A stretch of DNA of 32,100 nt from Colivicinus sp022776215 (lineage in GTDB: Bacteria; Bacillota_I; Bacilli_A; Erysipelotrichales; Erysipelotrichaceae). Every line of letters starts with the position of its first letter. The first letter of the stretch is position 1. The translations under genes were made by a program, and so were the position numbers. The DNA lies in assembly GCA_022776215.1 (NCBI GenBank), contig JALFIR010000080.1, positions 1 to 32,100 of the forward strand, read 5' to 3'. This document shows positions 1 through 7,734 of the stretch, piece after piece. The notes beneath the pieces are model-generated. The model was not told where the DNA came from and did not search any database. It saw nothing but the letters and a program-made list of their open reading frames with translations.

Positions 1-136
1 GGTTCTAAGTCTTTCTTGCCTACGCTTAACCTATAACCTCACGATTATAAGTCCAAGGCTAGATACTGGCTTCTTGCTAGGAATTACCAGGTTAGGAGTT
101 TCACCTAACTATGTTATATGCACCGAACTGGCGCTC
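1..136 (-). mobile_element. Group IIC-like intron, 5' end (domain I start), truncated by window edge
   Basis: Read on the minus strand from about 136 down to 1, the sequence starts GAGCGCCAG, close to the GUGYG-type 5' end of group II introns. It continues with a GGTGC block, a short AT stretch, and a hairpin whose arms are GTTAGG and CCTAAC (104-109 and 91-96) around GTGAAACT. This order resembles the start of domain I in class C introns of the Oceanobacillus type, from memory. The rest of the intron would lie left of position 1. The 5' boundary is estimated, since the first bases are GAGCG and not GUGYG. Just outside the boundary, at 145-171, an AAATTATA/TATAATTT stem-loop fits the class C habit of inserting after hairpins. 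Another kind of mobile-element end is possible. Confidence 0.55.
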
Positions 137-163
137 CCTCGAACAAATTATACTTCTTAGCGT

Positions 164-169
164 TATAAT
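164..169 (+). promoter_or_regulatory. Possible -10 element for azlC
   Basis: A perfect TATAAT lies 7 bases before the azlC ATG at 177, with no convincing -35 box upstream and no Shine-Dalgarno site. If it is used, the transcript would start almost at the ATG and would be leaderless. The same bases also form one arm of the hairpin next to the intron boundary, so the match may be chance. Confidence 0.25.
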
Positions 170-176
170 TTTAAAC

Positions 177-884
177 ATGGACCAAAGTTATTTTAGGCAA
201 GGCCTTAAAAACGGTTTACCCATTGGAATTGGATATTTTGCAGTTGCCTTCTCACTAGGTGTATTTGCAGGAAATGTAGGAATCAAACCCATACAAGGAC
301 TTATCGCATCACTTTTAACAAACGCATCAGCAGGTGAATATGCAGGCTTTATGGTAATAGCTTCTAACGCTACCTATATACACATGATAATAATGACAAT
401 CATTGCCTCTTTAAGATATCTTTTGATGTCTGCTGTCTTGTCTCAAAGATGTGATGAAAACATTACATTACTACATAGGCTTATTTTAAGTTTCTATATT
501 ACTGATGAAATCTTTGCAATCACTGTAGCTAAAAGTAAAAAGATTATACCTGAATATACCTTTGGCGCAATACTACCTGCTACAACACTATGGGGCTTAG
601 GAACTCTATGTGGTATCCTTGCCGGTAATATCCTACCAGATAGAATCATATCAGGCCTATCGGTAGCTTTATATGGCATGTTTATCGCCATAATCATTCC
701 ACCTTGTAAAGAAGACAAAGCTGTTAAAATAGCCGTTATAACATCATTTATATTAAGCTTTTTAAGCACATATTATTTGCCAATCCTAAACAACCTTGAT
801 AGTGGATCAAGAACCATTATCCTAACAATATTAATATCACTAGTAGTAGCTAAAATAGCTCCAAGAGGACAAGAAGATGCATAA
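177..884 (+). CDS. azlC: AzlC family branched-chain amino acid exporter, large subunit
   Basis: AzlC is the large membrane subunit of the AzlCD exporter, which pumps branched-chain amino acids and their analogues out of the cell. The protein of about 235 residues starts MDQSYFRQGLKNGLPIGIGY, the usual AzlC opening. It then shows the early small-residue segment ending in TNASAGEYAG and about six to seven hydrophobic membrane segments. The frame stays open upstream to 111, but those 22 residues are encoded partly by intron sequence and do not look like AzlC, so the ATG at 177 is chosen. It has no clear ribosome binding site. The end overlaps azlD by 8 bases, which suggests translational coupling. 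The antisense intron 40 bp upstream may have cut off the original promoter. Confidence 0.9.
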   Translation: MDQSYFRQGLKNGLPIGIGYFAVAFSLGVFAGNVGIKPIQGLIASLLTNASAGEYAGFMVIASNATYIHMIIMTIIASLRYLLMSAVLSQRCDENITLLHRLILSFYITDEIFAITVAKSKKIIPEYTFGAILPATTLWGLGTLCGILAGNILPDRIISGLSVALYGMFIAIIIPPCKEDKAVKIAVITSFILSFLSTYYLPILNNLDSGSRTIILTILISLVVAKIAPRGQEDA

Positions 885-1179
885 TATCTGGACATATATT
901 TTTATCATGGTTCTTACTACTTTTATCATAAGAGCCCTGCCCCTAATACTAATAAGAAAAGAGATTACAAATCCCTTCCTTAAATCATTTTTATATTATG
1001 TCCCTTATGTTACCCTAGCAGTAATGACCTTCCCAGCTATTATCGAAGCTACTAATTCTCCTATTGCAGGAGCTATTTCGTTAGTTGTTGGCATTATCGC
1101 CTCTATTAAAGGTATGAAACTAATGGGTGTAGCTTCAATGTGCGTTTTAACAGTCCTAATTGTTGAACTATTTATTTAA
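877..1179 (+). CDS. azlD: AzlD family branched-chain amino acid exporter, small subunit
   Basis: This 100-residue, very hydrophobic protein is the small partner of AzlC. It has about four membrane segments and the typical AzlD opening of a hydrophobic helix followed by TFIIRALPLILIRKE, then FLKSFLYYVPYVTLAVMTFP. Its ATG lies inside the end of azlC (8-base overlap) behind an AGAGGA ribosome binding site near 863. Its stop codon overlaps the end of the convergent folD gene by 8 bases, so neither gene has room for a terminator of its own between them. Confidence 0.9.
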   Translation: MHNIWTYIFIMVLTTFIIRALPLILIRKEITNPFLKSFLYYVPYVTLAVMTFPAIIEATNSPIAGAISLVVGIIASIKGMKLMGVASMCVLTVLIVELFI

Positions 1180-1993
1180 TTGTCTTAACCACATGATTCA
1201 AAAGAATCGAAGTGGTCAAAGCACCAACCCCACCTGGTACTGGTGTAATATTCTTAACAAGTGGTTCCACCTCATCAAACAAGACATCACCACACAATTT
1301 ATGTTTAACCTCATTATAATTTAATCCAACATCAATAATGGTCTGCTTACTATTAACATAATCCTTAGTCACTGATTCCATCTTACCTGTAGCACAAATT
1401 AAAATATCAGCTTCTCTACAAATTTCTTCAACATCAAGGCTTTTACTATGCACAATAGTAACCGTTGCGTTTTCTTTTAGTAACATCATACAAACAGGCT
1501 TACCAATAACAGCAGATCTACCAAGTACTACAGCCTTTTTACCACTTAATTCTATATTGTAATATTTTAATATTCTCATCACCGATTCAGCCGTACATGG
1601 TTTAAAGGCCTCATCATTATCTAAAAAACATGATGCTAAAGACAAATCTAAACAAGCATCAACATCCTTTTTGATAGATAAGTATTTATTGATATCTCTT
1701 TCACCAAATGGTAATGGTCTAAAGATTAAGATTGCATCTACATTTTCATCATTGTTTACTTTATCTAACGTATTATAAAAAACTTCACTAGCTACATCGG
1801 GCTCGAAGTTAAATTCTCTAACTTCAATTCCAAGCTTCTCACACTTTTTTAAAATTCCTCTTTCATAAGAAGAATCATTATCCTTATTACCAACTTTAAA
1901 TAAAGCTAAGGTAACTTTTTTATCGCCTTTTAAAAGAAGGCTCTCTTCATCAATAGCCCTAGCTACCTCTTTACCACTTAATATATTTGCCAT
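1172..1993 (-). CDS. folD: FolD-type methylenetetrahydrofolate dehydrogenase with altered cyclohydrolase residues
   Basis: FolD normally oxidises 5,10-methylene-THF to methenyl-THF with NAD(P) and then hydrolyses it to 10-formyl-THF. The fold is clear over 273 residues: an N-terminal catalytic domain, the dinucleotide-binding segment GKKAVVLGRSAVIGKPVCMM, and ITPVPGGVGALTTSILL near the end. Two residues needed for cyclohydrolase activity in the family are changed. The lysine four residues after the active-site tyrosine (Y43) is I47, and the glutamine of the usual ILVQLPLP motif is F91 (ILIFRPLP). The aspartate of KDVD (D112) is kept. It is therefore probably a dehydrogenase only, which fits the dedicated cyclohydrolase gene fchA one base upstream. 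It is the last gene of the long minus-strand run. NAD versus NADP use cannot be told here. Confidence 0.9.
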   Translation of the reverse strand: MANILSGKEVARAIDEESLLLKGDKKVTLALFKVGNKDNDSSYERGILKKCEKLGIEVREFNFEPDVASEVFYNTLDKVNNDENVDAILIFRPLPFGERDINKYLSIKKDVDACLDLSLASCFLDNDEAFKPCTAESVMRILKYYNIELSGKKAVVLGRSAVIGKPVCMMLLKENATVTIVHSKSLDVEEICREADILICATGKMESVTKDYVNSKQTIIDVGLNYNEVKHKLCGDVLFDEVEPLVKNITPVPGGVGALTTSILLNHVVKTIK

Positions 1994-1994
1994 C

Positions 1995-2603
1995 TTATAG
2001 TCTTTCTAAAACATCATTATATGTTTGATTCGCAATTGCAGAATACTTAACAATCATCTTTTCACTCAATTGTTCAAGATTAGTCGCATATTCCCTATCT
2101 TTCATAAGCCTTGTGTTAACTAGAACATTTAGATAAGCACCCCTTAGAGTACCCAAAGCCAACGAAACTGAAGTGCCCACATCAGATACCATAATCTTAG
2201 AAGTAATGTCTTTTAAAATACTATCAAGTTCAATTACTCTAGCACTATATTTCATAATAGACAAAGGCGGAATTGCCGCATCCTGTAGACACTTTTCTAA
2301 TTTAATCATATATTCAGGATCAGACTTATCCATAGAATAACATCTACTTAGCGGATAAAAAGCCTTGCAATCATCATTGATTGCCTCCAATAACTTTTCA
2401 CTTAAATCTTTTAACTCAATAGATATTTTCCTTAATTGTCCCTCATATTCAAGATACTTCTTCTTACCATAAGTAAGCTCAATTGCCATATTGGCTAAAG
2501 AAGCTGATAAAGCACCAGCCAAAGCACTAGCACTACCACCGCCTGGTACAGCATCCTTTGAAGCTAAATTAGAATTAAACTCATAAATAGTCTTTTTATA
2601 CAT
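1995..2603 (-). CDS. fchA: Methenyltetrahydrofolate cyclohydrolase (cyclodeaminase/cyclohydrolase family)
   Basis: This 202-residue protein belongs to the formiminotransferase-cyclodeaminase C-terminal family, which includes the stand-alone FchA cyclohydrolase of acetogens and other anaerobes. FchA hydrolyses methenyl-THF to 10-formyl-THF. The signature is VPGGGSASALAGALSASLANMAIELT at residues 19-44 (quoted in part: VPGGGSASALAGALSASLA), followed by an all-helical body with AAIPPL and the GTSVSLALGTLRGAYLNV segment. The length is normal. The gene ends one base before folD, whose encoded protein lacks key cyclohydrolase residues, so the two probably share the two-step reaction. A formimino-THF cyclodeaminase role is the alternative, but no histidine-degradation genes are nearby. 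The ribosome binding site is weak. Confidence 0.85.
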   Translation of the reverse strand: MYKKTIYEFNSNLASKDAVPGGGSASALAGALSASLANMAIELTYGKKKYLEYEGQLRKISIELKDLSEKLLEAINDDCKAFYPLSRCYSMDKSDPEYMIKLEKCLQDAAIPPLSIMKYSARVIELDSILKDITSKIMVSDVGTSVSLALGTLRGAYLNVLVNTRLMKDREYATNLEQLSEKMIVKYSAIANQTYNDVLERL

Positions 2604-2627
2604 ATTTCAATTCTAGCAAAAAGAAGA

Positions 2628-4184
2628 CTAGTTGTCTTCTTTTATACTTTTTTCGATAGCTGCATTACCTGCATCATATCCTAAATTATCATAAAGAGAA
2701 TATAGTTCGGTACTTACTAAGTGGAACTCACCATTATCATAAATTAAACGATAAGAATCACCATAATAATCCCAAACAGTTACATCGGTATCTTTATCCT
2801 TAGCTAGCTTGATGAAATCTTCAAATTTCAAGGCATCCATACCATAATTTGAAGTAATGCCATCCTTGCCATCATTATAAGTAATGACAAAAGGATGATA
2901 GTACTCATAATAATCAGTCTTTAGATAATTATCAAGAATATAATCACGATAAGATTCCATCATATCAACAAGTTCGTGATTCTTAGTTGAAGTAACCACC
3001 GATAAACTAAAGGAACCAGATTCCATATAAGACTTATCCTCATCATTTAGACTCTTGAAGAATTCATAATATTCAGATTCGTTATCCTCACCGATATATC
3101 CGGAATAATAATCATAAGTCATCTTATCATAATCAAACTTATACATTCTTGATAAGCCAAAGCCATTAGTCTTTTCACAGCTATAGTTAAAGCCTAATGA
3201 CAAAATAACACCACCTACAAACAACAATACTTGTAGCTTAGATAAACTAAACTTTCTCTTATATACAAAGTTTCCTATAAAGTAAGCTGCAAATAACAAG
3301 GCATACAAGATAATGGTTCCATAGATATCATTAATGATTCTGCCTGATGCGATTATAAATAAACAGATGATTGTATAGAAACCGATAATAAATGGATAGG
3401 CAAAGAAACCATCAGAATAATTACCAGCTCTTTCTACTTTTCTATTATTGAATGACTTAAATAATAAGAAAGTAAATAATACAATATAGACTACAGTAAC
3501 TACATATGATGAAACTAGATATTCATATACATAACCACCAAATGTTATAGATGTATATTCAACAACGCATAAGGCGATTGGTGATAAATAAATAAGTATT
3601 TTATATAGAGAATCAGTCAACACGTTTACGCCAACTAAATAAGAAGACGTAAACGCTTCACCTGCAAATAAAATCATCAATGGTATGGCATAATAGGCAA
3701 TCAAGATTACAAATCCATCAGTAATTGAATTAGCCAAAAAGTATATAAAGGTATTAAAGACAATTACCATCAAATAAGTAATACATGCAGTCAACAATAA
3801 ATATAAGACATTTATTAAAGACGCTTGCATATTACTAACAATACAATTAATAAATGTAATTATTAGCGATAAGACATATGGGGCAAAAGCTGCCACGAAA
3901 CAATAAACAAGTCCTGTAAATAACATCGTATTACGAGACATGTTTAATGAGAAATAAGTATCTACAGCCTTCTTATTATGCACATATGAAAAGATAAATA
4001 ATGGCAAGATAAAAGCCGTAGCTGCCCCAAGTACATAATTAAACAATAAAGGACTAAATACAGACAAAGGATCATTTAACTTCCCCATAAAAGAGAAAGA
4101 AATAATAGCCTGCAAGATACAAGTTATTAGAAATAGATGCTTTTTTGACTTAAATAAATAAATAAAATAATTCTTATTTAACAT
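2628..4184 (-). CDS. ABC-2 type transporter permease with extracytoplasmic C-terminal domain
   Basis: This 518-residue membrane protein is the permease partner of the ATPase encoded just upstream, with an 11-base overlap. The N-terminal half has about six membrane segments with the pattern FSYVHNKKAVDTYFSLNMSR, which is typical of YtrC/YtrD-like and related ABC-2 permeases. More helices follow to about residue 335. The last 180 residues are hydrophilic and rich in D, E, Y and S (for example DYYSGYIGEDNESEYYEF) and probably lie outside the membrane. The substrate is unknown. The context (YtrA-type GntR regulator, ATPase, permease) is that of envelope-stress or antibiotic-induced Ytr-like systems. 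Its ATG at 4184 follows an AGGAGC site within the ATPase gene. Confidence 0.8.
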   Translation of the reverse strand: MLNKNYFIYLFKSKKHLFLITCILQAIISFSFMGKLNDPLSVFSPLLFNYVLGAATAFILPLFIFSYVHNKKAVDTYFSLNMSRNTMLFTGLVYCFVAAFAPYVLSLIITFINCIVSNMQASLINVLYLLLTACITYLMVIVFNTFIYFLANSITDGFVILIAYYAIPLMILFAGEAFTSSYLVGVNVLTDSLYKILIYLSPIALCVVEYTSITFGGYVYEYLVSSYVVTVVYIVLFTFLLFKSFNNRKVERAGNYSDGFFAYPFIIGFYTIICLFIIASGRIINDIYGTIILYALLFAAYFIGNFVYKRKFSLSKLQVLLFVGGVILSLGFNYSCEKTNGFGLSRMYKFDYDKMTYDYYSGYIGEDNESEYYEFFKSLNDEDKSYMESGSFSLSVVTSTKNHELVDMMESYRDYILDNYLKTDYYEYYHPFVITYNDGKDGITSNYGMDALKFEDFIKLAKDKDTDVTVWDYYGDSYRLIYDNGEFHLVSTELYSLYDNLGYDAGNAAIEKSIKEDN

Positions 4185-5058
4185 TTAAAGCTCCTGTATG
4201 TTCATAGATGAACAATTCCTCAAAGTTTACATTCAACACATCAAGAATCAAAGGATTCAATGCCTCCAACTTCTTAGACACATCCTCTCTATTACCCTTA
4301 ATAACCAAAGTAACAATTCTACCTTCCATATTCTTGTACAACACGTCAAAGCCCTTAAACATTTCAATATCAACTTCTTCCTTAAAAGCTAATTGATACT
4401 TATTAATATTAGCCTTAGACTCTAATAAATCACCATAAGTCTCAATGTGACCATTTTCTAAGATGCCATATGAATCACAAATATCCTCTAATTCCTTTAA
4501 GTTATGAGAAGAAATAATGATCAAAGAATTATTATCTTCAATCAAATCACTCAAGGCATTCTTGATATGAACTCTAACAATTGGATCTAGACCATCAAAA
4601 GCCTCATCCAACAATAACAATTCTGGCTTACAAGCCAAGGCAATCAACAATAAAGCCTGTCTTTTCATACCCTTAGAAAAGTTAGAAATATTGTCAGTTT
4701 CACTTAACTTAAATAAGTTTAAATACTTTTGATATATTTCCTCATCAAAGTCATAGAAACTCTTATAAAACATCTTTAAGCTCTTGATACTTGAACCATA
4801 AGGATAATAAGGATCATCAGACACTAGAAAGATTCTCTTTCTAATTTCTACATCTATTTGTGTATCCAAACCTTCAAAAAGCACTAGACCATCATCCAAA
4901 GAATAGATACCAGCAATGCTTCTTAAAAGAGTGGACTTACCAGCTCCATTAACACCTACTAGACCGAAAATAGAGCCATGATCAATATTTAAAGAAACAT
5001 CATCTAAAACGCTTTTATCCTTAAAAGCCTTTGTTACATTTTTAATTTCTAACATCAT
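4174..5058 (-). CDS. ABC transporter ATP-binding protein (ABC-2 / YtrB-like)
   Basis: This 294-residue ABC ATPase has Walker A GVNGAGKST (about residues 35-43), an atypical signature region ISNFSKGMKRQALLLIALAC, Walker B ELLLLDEAFDGLDP and the switch histidine in IIISSHNLKELE. The FSKGMKRQ form replaces LSGGQ and is common in the YtrB-like and bacitracin-type branch that pairs with ABC-2 permeases. The last 90 residues form an accessory domain. The gene starts directly after the stop codon of the GntR regulator and overlaps the permease gene by 11 bases, so the three are one transcription and translation unit. It supplies ATP hydrolysis for the 518-residue permease. A second methionine directly follows the first and could be the real start. 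Confidence 0.88.
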   Translation of the reverse strand: MMLEIKNVTKAFKDKSVLDDVSLNIDHGSIFGLVGVNGAGKSTLLRSIAGIYSLDDGLVLFEGLDTQIDVEIRKRIFLVSDDPYYPYGSSIKSLKMFYKSFYDFDEEIYQKYLNLFKLSETDNISNFSKGMKRQALLLIALACKPELLLLDEAFDGLDPIVRVHIKNALSDLIEDNNSLIIISSHNLKELEDICDSYGILENGHIETYGDLLESKANINKYQLAFKEEVDIEMFKGFDVLYKNMEGRIVTLVIKGNREDVSKKLEALNPLILDVLNVNFEELFIYEHTGALNVK

Positions 5059-5406
5059 CTAACTCCCAAATACTTCTTCAACAGCTTCTAATACCGTCTC
5101 TTTTCGATAACCATTTTCCTTCAGCTTATTCAATAAGAAATAAACTTCATCGGTATTTGAATTAACAGCTGTCGTATCAGCCACAAAGCTACCTTTCTTG
5201 AACACCGAATAGATATAACCATCTTGTTCAAGTTCTTGATAAGCCTTTTGGACCGTATTAGGGTTAATACCCAAATCACTTGCCAATTCTCTTACTGAAG
5301 GTAGCTTATCATTTGGCTTTAAGGCACCTGCATTAATAAACTTAATTATTTGAGACTTGATTTGTTCATAGATTGTTTCTTTTCCTTGTAGATTAATAAG
5401 AAACAT
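5059..5406 (-). CDS. GntR family transcriptional regulator, YtrA subfamily
   Basis: This is a short GntR regulator of 115 residues. The winged helix-turn-helix has the family core LPSVRELASDLGINPNTVQKAYQELEQDGYIYS (here residues about 39-71). Only a short helical tail of about 40 residues follows, with no FadR- or UTRA-like ligand domain. That layout defines the YtrA subfamily, whose members usually repress the ABC operon they sit in. It lies between two ABC systems: 9 bases after the MacB/LolD-type ATPase gene and abutting the ABC-2 ATPase gene. The ribosome binding site AGGAG lies 9 bases before the ATG. There is no room for a separate promoter directly upstream, so it is probably expressed from the common operon promoter and may autoregulate it. 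Confidence 0.9.
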   Translation of the reverse strand: MFLINLQGKETIYEQIKSQIIKFINAGALKPNDKLPSVRELASDLGINPNTVQKAYQELEQDGYIYSVFKKGSFVADTTAVNSNTDEVYFLLNKLKENGYRKETVLEAVEEVFGS

Positions 5407-5415
5407 TCACATCTC

Positions 5416-6093
5416 CTAATTCAAATTATTCAATTTACCATCTTTTAGTAACAAACACTTATCTGACATTCTCGCAACCTCATCAGAGTGCGTTACCACG
5501 ATAATTGTCTTACCAAAGTTATGAGCTAAGTCCTTAAACACATCGATAATTTCTTTTTCAGTAGCTGTATCCAAGTTACCAGTAGGTTCATCCGCAAAAA
5601 TCAAGTTAACATTACTTGCCAAAGATCTTGCGATAGCCACACGTTGTTGCTCACCACCTGATAATTGACCAACCATTCTATCAGCCTTAGTTCTCACAAT
5701 ACCAAACTTTTCTAATAGATTATAGGCTACTTCTTTCTTATCCTTAGGCACCTTATTATCAGTCTCTTCCATAGCCACCATTACATTTTCAGCAGCTGTC
5801 AAATAACTGATTAAGTTATATTGTTGAAACACAATCGCAATCGCATTTCTTCTATACTTAGCCAAACCCATTTTCTCAACATCTTCACCATTAAAATAAA
5901 TCTTGCCACTCTTTGGTTCATCAAGTCCTGCAATAAGAGATAGAAGTGTTGTCTTACCAGAACCAGAAGGACCTAGAATAGTATAGAAATTGCCTGACTC
6001 GAAAGTATAGCTTAAGTCTTTAAGAATTTGTCTTTCGTAGCCACCATCAATATATGAATAATTAATATCTTCTAATTTTAAAATTTCTGACAT
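5416..6093 (-). CDS. ABC transporter ATP-binding protein (MacB/LolD/SalX type)
   Basis: This 225-residue ATPase is of the class that drives FtsX-like permeases. It has Walker A GPSGSGKTT (about residues 41-49), signature LSGGEQQR, Walker B LIFADEPTGNLD and the H-loop in VVTHSDEVA. The N-terminal ILKLEDINYSYI and the length match the MacB, LolD and BceA group. A strong AGGAGG site precedes the ATG, and the gene starts 10 bases after the FtsX-like permease gene. The pair is probably a mechanotransmission-type transporter that acts on envelope substrates rather than a classical pump (inference from family). Confidence 0.9.
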   Translation of the reverse strand: MSEILKLEDINYSYIDGGYERQILKDLSYTFESGNFYTILGPSGSGKTTLLSLIAGLDEPKSGKIYFNGEDVEKMGLAKYRRNAIAIVFQQYNLISYLTAAENVMVAMEETDNKVPKDKKEVAYNLLEKFGIVRTKADRMVGQLSGGEQQRVAIARSLASNVNLIFADEPTGNLDTATEKEIIDVFKDLAHNFGKTIIVVTHSDEVARMSDKCLLLKDGKLNNLN

Positions 6094-6103
6094 ATTGGCC
6101 TCC

Positions 6104-7720
6104 TTAGTTTTGGTTCATTAAAATCTTCTTAGGATTAAAACGCATAATCATCATTGAAGGAATCAAGATAGAAACTAGTACAATCGCTAGACCCACTACA
6201 TAGATTTCCGCAATAATAACTGGTGAAATAGAAACATTATAGTTACTTACTAAATCTTCTAAAGTAACATCACTATTGTAGTTATCATTCCAAATAGAAT
6301 CATAATTGTAGAAATTATCATCGTCATTTTCTTCATTAATACCACTAGAAGTAATTTGATATTCAAGTACTGTTTGACCAACCTTATTAGCGATTAAACT
6401 ACCAGTACCAATTGATAATGTGAAACCAAGTAAGGCAACTAAAGCTAATTCTACAAAGAATTGAGCAACTACTTTAAATTTACTTGCACCAATCGACAAT
6501 AAAACACCAATTTCATATTCTCTAGTCTTTAATGTTAAAGCTGTAATTAATGTGATAATAACTACTGCATTAATAACTACTAACCACACAATGAACGAAG
6601 CATAAATACTTAATGTATCAAGTGGTTTAGATAACTTATTGAATTCTTCATTATCAACACTAATCTTCTTATAATCGCCTAAAGTATCCTTATAATCTTC
6701 TACAAACTTATCTACTTCAAGTGGATCATTTAATAATAAGGTAACAGTACCTAATTGAACCTTAGAAGTATCATCTGCCTGTGGTCTATTAGAAGGATCC
6801 TTATAGTATTCATCATCTGGATTTTGTGATGCATAATAATCAAATGACTTTTGATTAAGAGGCAAAGTAATATTACTTAAAGTAGTACCTGGAATTAGAA
6901 TCATATTATCTGGATTCTCATATGGAGAAGTCCACTTATAATTTGGACTATCAGGAGTGATAGGCTTATTATGTTCATAGATACCAATAATCTTCAATTC
7001 AACCAAATAATCACTCTCAGTTAAATCGATTCCTTGAGAAGAATACATCTTAACATCGGTTTTACTAATCGCATAATAAGTGAAAGTATCTCCTACTTTT
7101 AAACCATTTTGTTCAGCTAAAGCCTTAGAAATTAAACATACTTTATTAGACTTATCAATATCTTCTTGAGTGTAGAAACTACCCTCAACCACCTTATAGT
7201 CACCGTCTTCAAATTCAATCATATTAGGGAAATAATTAGCCTTGATGAAATATGATGGTTCTTGATACTCCTCACAGTGCTCAGTACCATCAGCGTCATA
7301 ATAACAAGACTGACCACCGCCCATGTTATTTTCAGCTTCATTATTTAAATGCACATAATCAAGAACACCATCACCATAAGCTTGACCATTATTCATCGCA
7401 TTAGCAGTCTTTACTCTACTATCCTTTAAGATATCTTTTACTTCACCTAATGTAACACTTGGATAGTTCTTATAAGCTTTATTAATCTCATCTTCATCTT
7501 CCAAAGACTCTACATAGTTATAGTAAGCTTGATAATCAACTTGCATTGTCGCAACTGCTCTCATCTTTTGACGAGTCAAAATCTTAGCTTGACCAGCCGC
7601 ATTAGAAACACCTAAACCAACAATTACAAGAGTACCTACAAGTAAGAATGTAAGTACTAATAATATTGATTTAGAAGCTTTTCTTGTAACATTTTTAATT
7701 GCTCTATTAAAGAAATTCAT
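6104..7720 (-). CDS. FtsX-like / MacB-type permease
   Basis: The 538-residue product has the standard FtsX/MacB layout. One N-terminal membrane helix (about residues 17-37, after KNVTRKASKS) is followed by a large extracytoplasmic region of some 350 residues. Three C-terminal helices follow, with the conserved TALTLKTREYEIGVLLSIGA segment after the second helix. The external part contains an acidic, tyrosine-rich stretch and a CxxxxxxxxC pair in YYDADGTEHC. The open frame begins at 7777, but the ATG at 7720 is preceded by a strong AGGAAGG site and gives the normal N-terminus MNFFNRAIKN. The extra 19 residues overlap the PASTA gene and are not family-like. It works with the ATPase 10 bases downstream. 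The PASTA gene ends 14 bases upstream. Confidence 0.88.
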   Translation of the reverse strand: MNFFNRAIKNVTRKASKSILLVLTFLLVGTLVIVGLGVSNAAGQAKILTRQKMRAVATMQVDYQAYYNYVESLEDEDEINKAYKNYPSVTLGEVKDILKDSRVKTANAMNNGQAYGDGVLDYVHLNNEAENNMGGGQSCYYDADGTEHCEEYQEPSYFIKANYFPNMIEFEDGDYKVVEGSFYTQEDIDKSNKVCLISKALAEQNGLKVGDTFTYYAISKTDVKMYSSQGIDLTESDYLVELKIIGIYEHNKPITPDSPNYKWTSPYENPDNMILIPGTTLSNITLPLNQKSFDYYASQNPDDEYYKDPSNRPQADDTSKVQLGTVTLLLNDPLEVDKFVEDYKDTLGDYKKISVDNEEFNKLSKPLDTLSIYASFIVWLVVINAVVIITLITALTLKTREYEIGVLLSIGASKFKVVAQFFVELALVALLGFTLSIGTGSLIANKVGQTVLEYQITSSGINEENDDDNFYNYDSIWNDNYNSDVTLEDLVSNYNVSISPVIIAEIYVVGLAIVLVSILIPSMMIMRFNPKKILMNQN

Positions 7721-7734
7721 ATAACCTTCCTTTC

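Noticed and set aside
111..176. N-terminal extension of the azlC frame
   Set aside because: It overlaps the intron end, adds residues unlike AzlC and has no ribosome binding site; the ATG at 177 gives the usual start.
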